Assembly: GCF_026725475.1 (NCBI RefSeq)
Contig: NZ_CP109965.1
Span: 1,240,001 to 1,304,000 of the forward strand
Source of the DNA: Catenovulum adriaticum
Lineage (GTDB): Bacteria > Pseudomonadota > Gammaproteobacteria > Enterobacterales > Alteromonadaceae
Reading direction: 5' to 3'
Length of the DNA: 64,000 nt
Program-made: the position numbers and the translations under genes
The notes under the pieces: generated by a model
Database searches by the model: none
What the model saw: the letters and a program-made list of their open reading frames with translations, nothing else
Told to the model about the DNA's origin: nothing
In this document: positions 7,005 to 15,934 of the stretch, piece by piece
How positions within the stretch are numbered: the first letter of the stretch is position 1
How the letters are laid out: every line of letters starts with the position of its first letter

Positions 7005-8141
7005 TTAGTTTGGATTGCGGTCGGCAAATTGTTGAGCAAGTAAGCTTAACTCAGCCGCTTTAAAGGTATGAGCTTGTGTCATTGAATGCTCAGTGCGATT
7101 GAGTACATCCAAAATAAGTTGTCCAAAATAAGGAAAACTTGATTCACCATAACAGTCAATCTCTTGCTCTTGCTGGCCGTCGGTAACAAATAATTTAGAC
7201 GCTGGCGCTTGGCGGGCTACATCATTATATTTTCTAATTTCGATATTACCTTGGGTGCCAATAATAAAAGTACGGCCGTCGCCCCAAGTGGCTTGTCCGT
7301 CTGGGGTAAACCAGTCTACCCGGGTGTAAAAGGAGCTGCCGTTTTGGCCTGTCATTGAAATTTCGCCAAAATCTTCTAAGCCGGGTTTGTCTGCATTATT
7401 TAAGTTACTGGCGCGGGCAAAATTAAGTGTTGCATTTGGCTCGCCAGCGTAAGTTAAAAATTGTTCAACCTGATGTGAACCTATATCGGTTAAAATGCCG
7501 CCGTATTGCTGTTTATCAAAAAACCAGTCAGGGCGTTTGTCTTTTGACAGCCGATGCGGTGCCAAGTTAATCACTTGTAATACGCGGCCGATTCTACCTT
7601 GTTTTATTAATTCACCCGCTTGCCATGCGGCTTCATTGTGTAACCGTTCAGCGTAATAAACGGCGTAAATTTGGCCGGTTTGTTCTACAACTTGTTTTAC
7701 GTTTTCAAGTTGTTCTAGGCTGGTAAAAGGTGATTTGTCGGTAAAGTAGTCTTTGCCGGCTTGCATTACTTGAATGCCTATATCTGCACGCAAATTAGGA
7801 ATGGCCGCTGCAGCGACTAATTGCGTTTGTTGGTCATTTAAAATTTGTTCAAATGAGTCTGCGACTTGGGCTTGCGGATATTTTTTGCAAAATTCAGCAA
7901 GGCGTTTTTCATCTGTGTCGTAAACATATTTTAAGGTAGCACCTGCTTGTAATAAACCGTTGGTTTGACCATGAATATGGCCATGGTCTAGATAGGCTAC
8001 CGAAAAAATAAATTCGTTTTCTTTAACGACTTTTACCGCTTTGCCGACAGGCGCATAGTTTGCGCCGTCTTTTATATCTGGTTTTTTAACCGGATTGTTA
8101 TCTTGTGTGTTAAGCGTTTGGGATTGGTTCTTATCGCTCAT
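7005..8141 (-). CDS. Gfo/Idh/MocA-family oxidoreductase, atypical Rossmann loop
   Basis: A 378-aa NAD(P)-dependent sugar oxidoreductase family protein. The N-terminal ~45 residues are polar and of low complexity, and no signal peptide is seen. The Rossmann domain then begins FIFSVAYLDHGHIHGQTNGL, where an HGHIHG loop replaces the usual GxGxxG/A glycine motif. The sugar-binding part keeps a lysine at the usual EKP site (YFTDKSPFTS) and a histidine in DIGSHQVEQFL. The ATG at 8141 abuts the stop codon of the transporter upstream, so the two are probably co-translated. A role in converting a keto-sugar is inferred from its DUF1080 and oxidoreductase neighbours. Confidence 0.82.
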   Translation of the reverse strand: MSDKNQSQTLNTQDNNPVKKPDIKDGANYAPVGKAVKVVKENEFIFSVAYLDHGHIHGQTNGLLQAGATLKYVYDTDEKRLAEFCKKYPQAQVADSFEQILNDQQTQLVAAAAIPNLRADIGIQVMQAGKDYFTDKSPFTSLEQLENVKQVVEQTGQIYAVYYAERLHNEAAWQAGELIKQGRIGRVLQVINLAPHRLSKDKRPDWFFDKQQYGGILTDIGSHQVEQFLTYAGEPNATLNFARASNLNNADKPGLEDFGEISMTGQNGSSFYTRVDWFTPDGQATWGDGRTFIIGTQGNIEIRKYNDVARQAPASKLFVTDGQQEQEIDCYGESSFPYFGQLILDVLNRTEHSMTQAHTFKAAELSLLAQQFADRNPN

Positions 8142-9581
8142 TTAAATATATCCTAATTTAACTAAGGTTGAATAAGTGACACTGGCTAATACGGTAATAA
8201 TGCAAAGCGCCATGGCTAAATTGAATGCATGTTTTTTAAAACCAGTTTGAATAGCATCGCCCATATAGCTTTTTTTGTTGTTTAAAATAGCCCAGCCAAT
8301 GTAAGCAATAGGTAATAAAAAGCCGCAAATAGCTGAAGTGGGTAATACCACGTATGCGCCCATGGTTGACCATACAAAAACCCCTAATACGGCTGGGGTA
8401 GGGGCTAATAAAGCAAGTTTGTATTTTATGCTGGTTTCTGGCCAGTTAAACATAGCGGCTGCTGCTGAGCCACAACAAAGCATGTGCATAACGAGTGAGC
8501 CAACCGCCATACCTAAAATACCAAATGCAAAAATGAGTCGGCTGGTTACTTCGTCTAAACCTGCAGACATAAACATAGTGCCTGCTTGGGTTGGGCTGAG
8601 TTTACCTTGAATGTCTAAATCGGAGCCGTAAAACGCACCAGCTGCAGCAATAGAAATTAAGCTGGTGACTAAAATGTAAGGTACTACTAAACCAACACCG
8701 ATATCGTATCTTGATAGTTCAATATGTTCTGATGTCCATTTTTTATGAAGTAGGGTATAGCCATAAATAAAAGTCATGTTAATACCGACTGCGCTACCTA
8801 ACGCGGCCATTACTACGGTAACCCCTTGGCTGTCATTTGGTAACGATGTTGGGATATAACCCGCCATAACAGCCGACCAATCAACTTTGCCATTAAGTGA
8901 AGCGCTAATCACAACCCAAGCAAATGCAATAATAATTAGTCCACTTAAAATTTTGATGCTGTTTTCAAACCAAGTAACAGCGCGATTACTTTTATTTGGG
9001 TCATTGGCATCGTGGTTGCCATATTGCCAAGCGGTAAAGGCGCAGCCTGCCCAAATAATAATGGCTAAAGCGAGTAGGTATAAATCGCGGGTTAGGGTGT
9101 TGCTTTTATCTACTTCAAACCCGGTGGATACCACTATGATTTCTTCAAGCATGCCGGCGCTAAGCGGATAGTGTGCAAAACCCCATATAATACTGGATGC
9201 AAATGCAGCAATAGCCCAGCCCCATGCAATATAAACACTTACGTGTTTTTTCATTGAATTGAAAGGTTTCTTTTGGGTATGCAAAGTTTGCTGCGAAAGT
9301 GCAAATAACATAATACAGCCAATGAGCATGGCAATGGGCTGAACCCATAATAAATCGTAGCCAAATAATGCGCCTATAGTTAATGAGGTGACCGCACTAC
9401 CGCCCCCTAATGTCATTGCGCCTTGTAGCCATCCTGGGCCGCTTAATTTTAAATAAGTTGGGACTCGGGCGTACCAAGCTTTATCTTTTATTGCTCGTAG
9501 CTGCGCTAGTTGCTTATTATTTTGAGCGCTTCCTTGTTCACTTGTGTTATCAAGAGGCGCTTGAGTGTTTGATTGAGGCAT
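8142..9581 (-). CDS. NRAMP-related membrane transporter without metal-site motifs
   Basis: A 479-aa integral membrane protein with about eleven or twelve hydrophobic segments after a polar N-terminus of about 45 residues. The first segment, KLSGPGWLQGAMTLGGGS, has the layout of NRAMP/MntH TM1. However, the DPGN metal-binding motif reads TLGGGS, and the TM6 MPH-type motif is replaced (GINMTFIYGYTLLH). Manganese or iron transport is therefore unlikely. Such divergent NRAMP relatives occur beside Gfo/Idh/MocA and DUF1080 genes, as here, so a sugar, keto-sugar or related organic substrate is a reasonable inference. The gene starts a unit preceded by a long leader hairpin. Confidence 0.75.
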   Translation of the reverse strand: MPQSNTQAPLDNTSEQGSAQNNKQLAQLRAIKDKAWYARVPTYLKLSGPGWLQGAMTLGGGSAVTSLTIGALFGYDLLWVQPIAMLIGCIMLFALSQQTLHTQKKPFNSMKKHVSVYIAWGWAIAAFASSIIWGFAHYPLSAGMLEEIIVVSTGFEVDKSNTLTRDLYLLALAIIIWAGCAFTAWQYGNHDANDPNKSNRAVTWFENSIKILSGLIIIAFAWVVISASLNGKVDWSAVMAGYIPTSLPNDSQGVTVVMAALGSAVGINMTFIYGYTLLHKKWTSEHIELSRYDIGVGLVVPYILVTSLISIAAAGAFYGSDLDIQGKLSPTQAGTMFMSAGLDEVTSRLIFAFGILGMAVGSLVMHMLCCGSAAAAMFNWPETSIKYKLALLAPTPAVLGVFVWSTMGAYVVLPTSAICGFLLPIAYIGWAILNNKKSYMGDAIQTGFKKHAFNLAMALCIITVLASVTYSTLVKLGYI

Positions 9582-9622
9582 TTCGTATTTCTCTTATTAT
9601 TTGTTTTTCACACTTTAGTTTT

Positions 9623-9670
9623 AATAAAAAGTGGCTAGCTTATCTTTAGCCATCTTTAGCACTTTTTATT
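9623..9670 (-). promoter_or_regulatory. Leader hairpin upstream of the NRAMP-like gene
   Basis: An 11-bp stem AATAAAAAGTG/CACTTTTTATT is nested around a second stem TGGCTA/TAGCCA, 40 bp upstream of the ATG at 9581. On the minus strand the 3' arm ends in CACTTTTTATT, so it could terminate or attenuate transcription coming from the oxidoreductase gene at 9733, or act as a protein-binding palindrome. Function not determinable from sequence. Confidence 0.5.
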
Positions 9671-9696
9671 AAACGGCTGCTTTTGACAATAAAGTT

Positions 9697-9727
9697 TTAA
9701 CCATAAAAATTTGGTTTTTATGGTTAA
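9697..9727 (-). terminator. Hairpin after the second Gfo/Idh/MocA gene
   Basis: A 13-bp perfect stem TTAACCATAAAAA/TTTTTATGGTTAA with loop TTTGG lies 6 bp past the stop codon at 9733. The minus-strand tail AACTTTATT is a modest U-tract. It may separate the 13279-9733 transcript from the 9581-6294 transcript. Confidence 0.65.
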
Positions 9728-9732
9728 GCAAT

Positions 9733-10878
9733 TTAGCGATATGATTTACTCATATCTACGGTTGCCGTTACGTTTGATTTTTCACGTAAACTAGATTGAC
9801 TTATTTTTTGCTCAAGCTCTTGTTGATACGCGATTCTGTCTAACGGTAAGTTAATACTTTGCTGCTGCCATGAAGATAACAAAATGGCATTGGCAATATC
9901 TAACGATGCCAGTCCGGCATCAGCCGGTGCAATTAAAGGTGTACCTTGATTAATGGCATCGATAAAGTTATTCATAATAATGGCGTGTTGATTGACTTTT
10001 TCAGTCGTACTTATGTCTGTTTCAGCAACTTCTGGCATGCCAAACATATCGGTAGTGGTATGACAAAATTCAGAAGTGCTTTGGTTATTAAGCTTTTGAA
10101 TCAATTTACCTGAGTCAAAATGCAAGCTGCCTTTATCACCGATAATATCGAATCTGTTTACACCGGGCGCTTCGCCAGTAGAGCCAATAAATACGCCTGT
10201 TGCCTGATTGTCGTATCGTAAATAGGCGGTAACTTCGTCTTCTACTTCTATGGGATGATACTTACCAAATTCACTAAATGCGGTAATTTGCGATGGTAAG
10301 CCACAAACCCACTGAAAAATGTCTAAATTATGAATGCACTGATTAACTAATAAACCGCCGCCTTCGCCTTTCCATGTCGCGCGCCAGTCGCTTACGTTAA
10401 AATAAATGTCGGGTCTAAACCAGTTAGTCATTGTCCAATGGGTGCGTTGAATTTTACCGAGTACGCCTGAATCAACGGTTTGTTTAATTTTAGCGTAAGT
10501 GGGATCAGTTCGTTGGTTGAGCATTAACGCAAACTGGCAACCTTGCGGCACTAATTTAAGTAGTTGTTCGCCTTCATAAGATGATAGCCCAATCGGCTTT
10601 TCTAACATGACATGCAAATGTCGCTTTAAGGCGTATTCTGACATTTCAAAATGAGAAAGCGTAGGGGTGGCAATTAATACGGCATCCACTAAACCTGAAT
10701 CCATTAATTCGCTGTAATGACTAAAATGCTGTGCACCAATTTCATCTGCTAATGGGGTTTTGTTACGTGATGCAACTGCCGTAATTTTACAATTGGCTAC
10801 TTCACCCTGAATAATATTATTGATGTGTTGTTGGGCTATGTTGCCCAATCCGATAATACCTAATCTAATTTCTTTCAT
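9733..10878 (-). CDS. Gfo/Idh/MocA-family oxidoreductase
   Basis: A 381-aa canonical member. The N-terminal Rossmann motif IRLGIIGLGNIAQQH keeps GxGxxA, the LEKPIGLS motif gives the EKP lysine, and GGGLLVNQCIHNLDIFQWV gives the catalytic HxxD-type histidine. It is expected to oxidise or reduce a sugar or keto-sugar with NAD(P). The ATG at 10878 is chosen because upstream starts run into the preceding gene, while MKEIRLGIIG is a normal family N-terminus. It follows the dehydrogenase-cytochrome gene by 10 bp, so the two form one transcript. Unlike the gene at 7005, its cofactor motif is standard. Confidence 0.88.
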   Translation of the reverse strand: MKEIRLGIIGLGNIAQQHINNIIQGEVANCKITAVASRNKTPLADEIGAQHFSHYSELMDSGLVDAVLIATPTLSHFEMSEYALKRHLHVMLEKPIGLSSYEGEQLLKLVPQGCQFALMLNQRTDPTYAKIKQTVDSGVLGKIQRTHWTMTNWFRPDIYFNVSDWRATWKGEGGGLLVNQCIHNLDIFQWVCGLPSQITAFSEFGKYHPIEVEDEVTAYLRYDNQATGVFIGSTGEAPGVNRFDIIGDKGSLHFDSGKLIQKLNNQSTSEFCHTTTDMFGMPEVAETDISTTEKVNQHAIIMNNFIDAINQGTPLIAPADAGLASLDIANAILLSSWQQQSINLPLDRIAYQQELEQKISQSSLREKSNVTATVDMSKSYR

Positions 10879-10888
10879 AATAAAGCCG

Positions 10889-13279
10889 TTATTTAATATT
10901 TTTAATGGTTTCAACCGTATAAGGTTTACTTTGTGTTTGGGTTGCTGCTCTTAGCTTTTTAAATGTCTTAGCTTTTACTGGTTTTGCATTGTTATCCCAA
11001 GCATGGCGAATGTAACTTGAGATATCCGCTAGGTGCTCGTCTGTCATTGCTGGATTTTGCGCTAAACCCGGCATTGTCATGGGCGAAGTAAAAGTTTTTC
11101 CATTAACTTCAATCGGGCCAGAAAAGCCATGTAATAAAATGGCAGCTAAACGTTTTTCTGAGCCCACTACCCATTCGCTATTGTTTAGCGGCGGGATCAT
11201 TGTATTGCCCTCACCATTTGCGCCGTGGCAGCCAAAACAAGCTGCTTCACCGTTATATAAGGCTTTGCCGCGATTCACGCTTTCACGCTGGGCAGTGGTT
11301 AAAGCTAATTTGTTATCGTTTGCTTTTACATAATTGGCAACAGCTGTAATTTTTGCTTTAGCTTGCGCTGAAATATGCTCTGCTTGATTTTGTAGGTAAT
11401 CATTCTCGTGACTCGCTAAGGCAGCAAAAGTAAAATCGTTAATACCAAATTGGTTAATCAGCGAGCTAAGTGCTGGCCATACTTGGTGTGTGCCAGCTGC
11501 TAAACTTAAAATAGGTGCTGTTTCTGAATTGACTGTTGCTACTTGTGTTTGTACCCAGGTTTTTATTTGACCATTGGTTGGCAGAAGCTCAACTAAACGA
11601 TATAAGCTGCGTTTTACTTTGCTGTTAGCAGAAGTAGATACTTGTTTAATGAGCTCAAAATCGACTATGCCTAATCCTTCTAAAGTCCATAAAGCTTTAA
11701 TTTGAGCCAGCGGGTTTGTCGTGTTTAATGACAGTTTTTTTAACTCGGCGATAGCGGACTTATCTTGTTTCATGACCAGTAATTGCTGCGCCATGTCTCT
11801 GTGCCAGCCGTTGTTGTGCGTTAAAAATGGCACTAACTCTGTCGCCGATAAATCATTCAAGTAATCCACTTTAGGCAAAGGCGCATTTTTATATTTTAGG
11901 CGGTACAAACGGCCTATGTGTTTGCTGCGCTCTAAATCTCGCATTTTAATCTGTTCAGCTAAATAGCTGGTTAAAAATGTTCTGTGCTGCAAAATGCCAT
12001 GATAAAAATCAACGATGGTAATGGTGCCATCCGGTGAGTTGTAAGCATTTACAGGACGGAACCTTTCATCGGTAGAGGCTAAGATTTCTTGTTCGTTGAA
12101 TAAATCTTGGCCTGAAACCACACCATTTTGTTCGGTAATTTTTGTCGCTTTTATTAAATTAGCGGCTGGTTCTTGTACTAAACCAATTCCATAATATTTT
12201 TCAGGAAATTGATTTCCGCGGTAAATTACAGGCCCACAGGCTGCTGTGTGATACTTTAATTTATAGCCTTCGCGGTAATTACCTTCTTGATACCCACGGT
12301 TAATGCCAGGTGTTACGCGAATAGGGTAAATAGTGTTTGTGCCTAATGCTTGCTGTAAAATTTCGGGTGGGAATTTATGTTTAGGATTTCGATTAGCAAC
12401 ATTAGGTAAAAATGAGGTGGTTTTAATGGGTGTCCAGTTATCGTTAAAGTACAAACGGCCGTAATCGTCTTTTGTTAACCCCCACTGGCCTCGGTACTCG
12501 GTACTGGCCAAGGCCATTTTCCAATGCTCGTTGCGGTAAATTTCTTTTGCATCTTTTGGTAGTTCAGCATCTAAAGGGTAAGGGCGGTATCGTTTTGCAG
12601 ATTTTGCATTGTAATACCAGTTATCTAAATTGAATAATAAGCTATTGGTTTTATGTTCAATATTACCGCCTTTAGCGTATGTGGGATCAACGACTTCTGT
12701 CTTCTCTAATTTAAACTTTCCATTTTGCTCTGTTACCTTTGAAAAGTAGAGTTTAGTATGGTCTGCCCATAGGATTCCGCCTTGAATAAAGGCGAGTGCC
12801 CTCGGTAGCAAAATGTTTCCAATAATAACCTGACGGTCGTCCATTTTGCCGTCTTTGTCGGTATCGGTTAATACAATAATTTGGCTTTCATGCTTCATTT
12901 CACCATCAGCTTGAGTGTTTGGCATATAGGTGGTCATTTCTAAAGCCCAGATACGGCCAGCTGCATCGTACTGAATCACAAGCGGATCAAATATGAGTGG
13001 ATCGTGCGCAATGGTTTCTAATTCAAAGTCAGGATGAATTTCAAAAGAGGCTAAAGCTTCTTCTAAATTTAAAATCGGTGCTTTTGGAATAACATCGCGG
13101 GGAACAACTTCATCCATAACATGACCTTTGCGATCTCCCGGCTTTGATTGGGCTTGCTCATGTTTATGTTCGTGAGTAGGCGAAGTTACAACTGATTGGT
13201 TTTGATCTTGGCTTTGGCAACCCGAAAGGGAGAGTATAATTGCACAAAGTGGGATATTCAATTTAATTCTTTTTTTCAT
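10889..13279 (-). CDS. Membrane-bound dehydrogenase-type propeller with cytochrome c domain (lipoprotein)
   Basis: A 796-aa lipoprotein: signal IPLCAIILSLSGC with lipobox cysteine 21, then a histidine-rich linker (HEHKHEQ). Residues of about 80-460 resemble the PVC-type membrane-bound dehydrogenase/sorbosone-dehydrogenase propeller (AAGRIWALEMTTYMPN, TDTDKDGKMDDRQVI, NAYNSPDGTITIVDFYHGIL). A HEAT-like helical stretch follows at about 490-640. The C-terminus is a class I cytochrome c with heme motif CFGCHGANGEG and a distal methionine candidate in SPMTMPGL. It probably oxidises a sugar or glycoside in the periplasm and passes electrons to the respiratory chain. It is the first gene of the sugar-oxidation locus. 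Confidence 0.82.
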   Translation of the reverse strand: MKKRIKLNIPLCAIILSLSGCQSQDQNQSVVTSPTHEHKHEQAQSKPGDRKGHVMDEVVPRDVIPKAPILNLEEALASFEIHPDFELETIAHDPLIFDPLVIQYDAAGRIWALEMTTYMPNTQADGEMKHESQIIVLTDTDKDGKMDDRQVIIGNILLPRALAFIQGGILWADHTKLYFSKVTEQNGKFKLEKTEVVDPTYAKGGNIEHKTNSLLFNLDNWYYNAKSAKRYRPYPLDAELPKDAKEIYRNEHWKMALASTEYRGQWGLTKDDYGRLYFNDNWTPIKTTSFLPNVANRNPKHKFPPEILQQALGTNTIYPIRVTPGINRGYQEGNYREGYKLKYHTAACGPVIYRGNQFPEKYYGIGLVQEPAANLIKATKITEQNGVVSGQDLFNEQEILASTDERFRPVNAYNSPDGTITIVDFYHGILQHRTFLTSYLAEQIKMRDLERSKHIGRLYRLKYKNAPLPKVDYLNDLSATELVPFLTHNNGWHRDMAQQLLVMKQDKSAIAELKKLSLNTTNPLAQIKALWTLEGLGIVDFELIKQVSTSANSKVKRSLYRLVELLPTNGQIKTWVQTQVATVNSETAPILSLAAGTHQVWPALSSLINQFGINDFTFAALASHENDYLQNQAEHISAQAKAKITAVANYVKANDNKLALTTAQRESVNRGKALYNGEAACFGCHGANGEGNTMIPPLNNSEWVVGSEKRLAAILLHGFSGPIEVNGKTFTSPMTMPGLAQNPAMTDEHLADISSYIRHAWDNNAKPVKAKTFKKLRAATQTQSKPYTVETIKNIK

Positions 13280-13469
13280 AAACCCTGATCTTTCGAAAAT
13301 TAGCAGTTAATTATAAGGCGTTATTATCAGTTGCGCTCACAGATTTTACAGCATACTAAACTTATTTTGATTAAATTTGTAGGGAAAATGTTGAGTTTGT
13401 AGTTTTATTTTTAAATATAATGTCACACATATATAGCTAACTGTTATTAAATTACAAAGCTTGGTTACC

Positions 13470-14519
13470 TTAAGATGTAGGCATAAGTTGACACTGTTTT
13501 AATAAAGTTTGCCAGTTTTGAGTGTGATTTTTAATACTAAGCTCAAACTCATGAAAAACCGAATCATGAGCATTATTTAAATATCTTTGTCCAAATTGAC
13601 TTTGTTGGATACGGCTGTGTTGCCATAATTTAGCGATTTTAGGCGCTAGTTGTAGCTGCATTCGATTTAGTTTAGTTAAGTGTGGTTGTAATATGCTGGC
13701 ATAATATTTGATAAACACGTTGTGCAAATATTCAATTTCAACGGGTTTAAAATTGGTTTTACAGGCTTGTTTGTTAATTTGTTTTTGTAATAGCCAAGTT
13801 ACCTGATTTAATTGATAGCTTGTGTATTCTAATGTGTAAAAAAGCCGACTTAAAAAAGCGCGGTTATATAATTGAGCGGCACTCAATTTGAATTGAGTAA
13901 TAGTGTCTGACTTGACAGCTTGTTGCGTTTGAGTAAAGCGAGTTAATTGTTCAATAAAATGTAAACTTGCATTAAAACCTGTGCTATCAGACTCTAACAG
14001 GGTTGAACTTGACGCTAAAATCGTGGTTGAAGGTTCTGAGTTTAATAGGTAGTTATTAATGATTGCTGGCCAGTTATTATTTTTTTTAGTTTTTAATTGC
14101 GTCAGTATCAGTTGATGAGCAGACTCATTTATACTGGTACAAAAATTTAAACTATCGAGCAATTGGCGTTCGTAAATGAGCCGGTTGGTTGGGGTATGTA
14201 CTTTACCTAAACTAGAATTTCGTTCACCAACATACCGTTGTAAATTACAATCGCTAATTGATAACGCTTTAAATAAATTAAGCTCGATGGCATTAATTTG
14301 AATGTGATATTGTTTTTTATCCGCTGGGCTAAGCCGGATTTGGTTTAGAGCATCAGGATAACTTTTTAATGAAGTGTCTGTTAAGTTGGCTATGCGTTCG
14401 GGGTATTTTCGCCATTCACGAGTTAACTCTGTTTCACCACAACTTGCAAGTAAGTAAATGACGATGAATAAACTAAAATACCTTTTTATTGATTGAGTTA
14501 TTGGTTGAGCTGCGCACAT
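13470..14519 (-). CDS. DUF3080-like lipoprotein of unknown function
   Basis: A protein of about 349 aa with an N-terminal signal and lipobox (LFIVIYLLASCGE), so probably an outer- or inner-membrane lipoprotein. The body is mostly helical, with RYVGERNSSLGKV typical of the DUF3080 family seen in Vibrio and Shewanella. No catalytic motif is recognised. The ATG at 14519 is chosen because it gives a compact signal peptide. It overlaps the end of the MATE gene by 22 bp, so the two are likely translated from one message. A longer frame to 14597 lies wholly inside the MATE gene. Confidence 0.6.
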   Translation of the reverse strand: MCAAQPITQSIKRYFSLFIVIYLLASCGETELTREWRKYPERIANLTDTSLKSYPDALNQIRLSPADKKQYHIQINAIELNLFKALSISDCNLQRYVGERNSSLGKVHTPTNRLIYERQLLDSLNFCTSINESAHQLILTQLKTKKNNNWPAIINNYLLNSEPSTTILASSSTLLESDSTGFNASLHFIEQLTRFTQTQQAVKSDTITQFKLSAAQLYNRAFLSRLFYTLEYTSYQLNQVTWLLQKQINKQACKTNFKPVEIEYLHNVFIKYYASILQPHLTKLNRMQLQLAPKIAKLWQHSRIQQSQFGQRYLNNAHDSVFHEFELSIKNHTQNWQTLLKQCQLMPTS

Positions 14520-15850
14520 GGTTTTCGCCAAAAATAAAGAAGCCTTATCGTTAGTAGTATGGCCGACATAGATAAACTGATCAATAAACCTATCCAATAG
14601 GCACTAACCCCCATGGCCGATATAATTAAATTGGTTTCGGCAAGTATATAACCCATAGGAAACCCGATTAACCAATAAGATAATAATACCAATAACATAG
14701 GTTTTTGAGTGTCTGCATATCCGCGTAAACTGGCTGCAATGATAGTTTGGATCCCATCTGACATTTGAAATAACGCAGCCCAAAATAATAGTGACATTGC
14801 AATGGTAAATACAGGTAACGAATCGCTAAAAAGGGGAATAACCCAACTACGTGAAAGCATAATGGTAGTACAAGAAAATAATGCAAAGGCAATACACATT
14901 ACCATACCCGATTGCGCAACTTTTTTGGCTTGTATTGTTTGTTTTTGACCGAGTTTTTGGCCAATTAATACCGTGGTTGCCATGCCTAGGCTGAGCGGGA
15001 CCATATAAAAATTGGTGGTGACATTTAAGGCAATTTGATGAGCTGCTGCAGGGTAAGTACCATGCGTTGCAATAGCCAGAGCAACGGCGCCAAATAACGC
15101 AAGCTCCATAAAAATAGTAAACCCAATTGGGATGCCTATTTTTATTAAATAAGAAAGCTCACTAAATACGGGCCAGCTTAAACGAAATTCGCTAAGCGCT
15201 TGTTTTGTAAGTGGACGAATAAATGTAACACAGATAAAACCGAGCAACAATAAACCGGTAGAGATACTGGTTGCAATACCACAACCGGCGCCACCAAATG
15301 CTGGGATAATATCTAAAAATCCGTATATAAATATCCAGTTAAGTGGGATATTTAAAAGCATGGCAAGTACACTTAAAATCATTAATGGTTTGGTTTGTCC
15401 AACCGCTTCATTTAAAAATCTAAAGCATGAAATTAAACATACAAAGGGTAAGCCAAAGCTTAAATAAAATAGATATTCGCTGCCAATAGATTGTAATTTG
15501 GGCTCTAAATTTAAAATGGCTAAAAAATCTTTTGAAAAAGCCAAAATAAACAAAGTAAATACACAGGTAATGATCGCGAGCCACAGCCCTTGATTAAAAT
15601 ATTGGCCGAGTTTTTTATAATTACTTTCACCATAGGCGTGTGACAATACGGGGGCTAATACCATAATAACGCCCATACAAAAAAAGTATGCTGGGTGCCA
15701 AATAGATAAACTAGTACCTACTGCGGCCATGTCAGCCTCACTCACTTGTGCAGACATTAATAAATCAACCGTCACCATTAAAGTTTGAATACTTTGGGTG
15801 ATAAAAATAGGCCAGGCGAGTTTGAAAATAGGACGAATAAATTGAAGCAA
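14498..15850 (-). CDS. MATE-family multidrug/cation exporter
   Basis: An inner-membrane transporter with twelve hydrophobic segments arranged as two six-helix halves, as in NorM. Recognisable parts are FKLAWPIFITQSIQTLMVTV, the MSAQVSEADMAAVG loop and GVIMVLAPVLSHAYGE. NorM-type pumps use Na+ or H+ to expel drugs and dyes. The start is uncertain. The open frame extends to a GTG at 15946, but that codon sits in the terminator hairpin of gltA, so it is improbable. A TTG at 15850 gives about 450 aa, a normal MATE length, with the usual short N-terminus. No strong ribosome site was found for it. Confidence 0.82.
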   Translation of the reverse strand: MLQFIRPIFKLAWPIFITQSIQTLMVTVDLLMSAQVSEADMAAVGTSLSIWHPAYFFCMGVIMVLAPVLSHAYGESNYKKLGQYFNQGLWLAIITCVFTLFILAFSKDFLAILNLEPKLQSIGSEYLFYLSFGLPFVCLISCFRFLNEAVGQTKPLMILSVLAMLLNIPLNWIFIYGFLDIIPAFGGAGCGIATSISTGLLLLGFICVTFIRPLTKQALSEFRLSWPVFSELSYLIKIGIPIGFTIFMELALFGAVALAIATHGTYPAAAHQIALNVTTNFYMVPLSLGMATTVLIGQKLGQKQTIQAKKVAQSGMVMCIAFALFSCTTIMLSRSWVIPLFSDSLPVFTIAMSLLFWAALFQMSDGIQTIIAASLRGYADTQKPMLLVLLSYWLIGFPMGYILAETNLIISAMGVSAYWIGLLISLSMSAILLTIRLLYFWRKPCAQLNQ

Positions 15851-15934
15851 AATACAACTTATAACAAAGAGACAATCATGGGGTGAGATTATACGCGATA
15901 GCAAGCGCTTAGAGCTATGAAATTTAAAACTAAA

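Noticed and set aside
8142..9581. Call as a manganese/iron transporter (mntH)
   Set aside because: The metal-coordinating DPGN and TM6 motifs are missing and the context is sugar metabolism.
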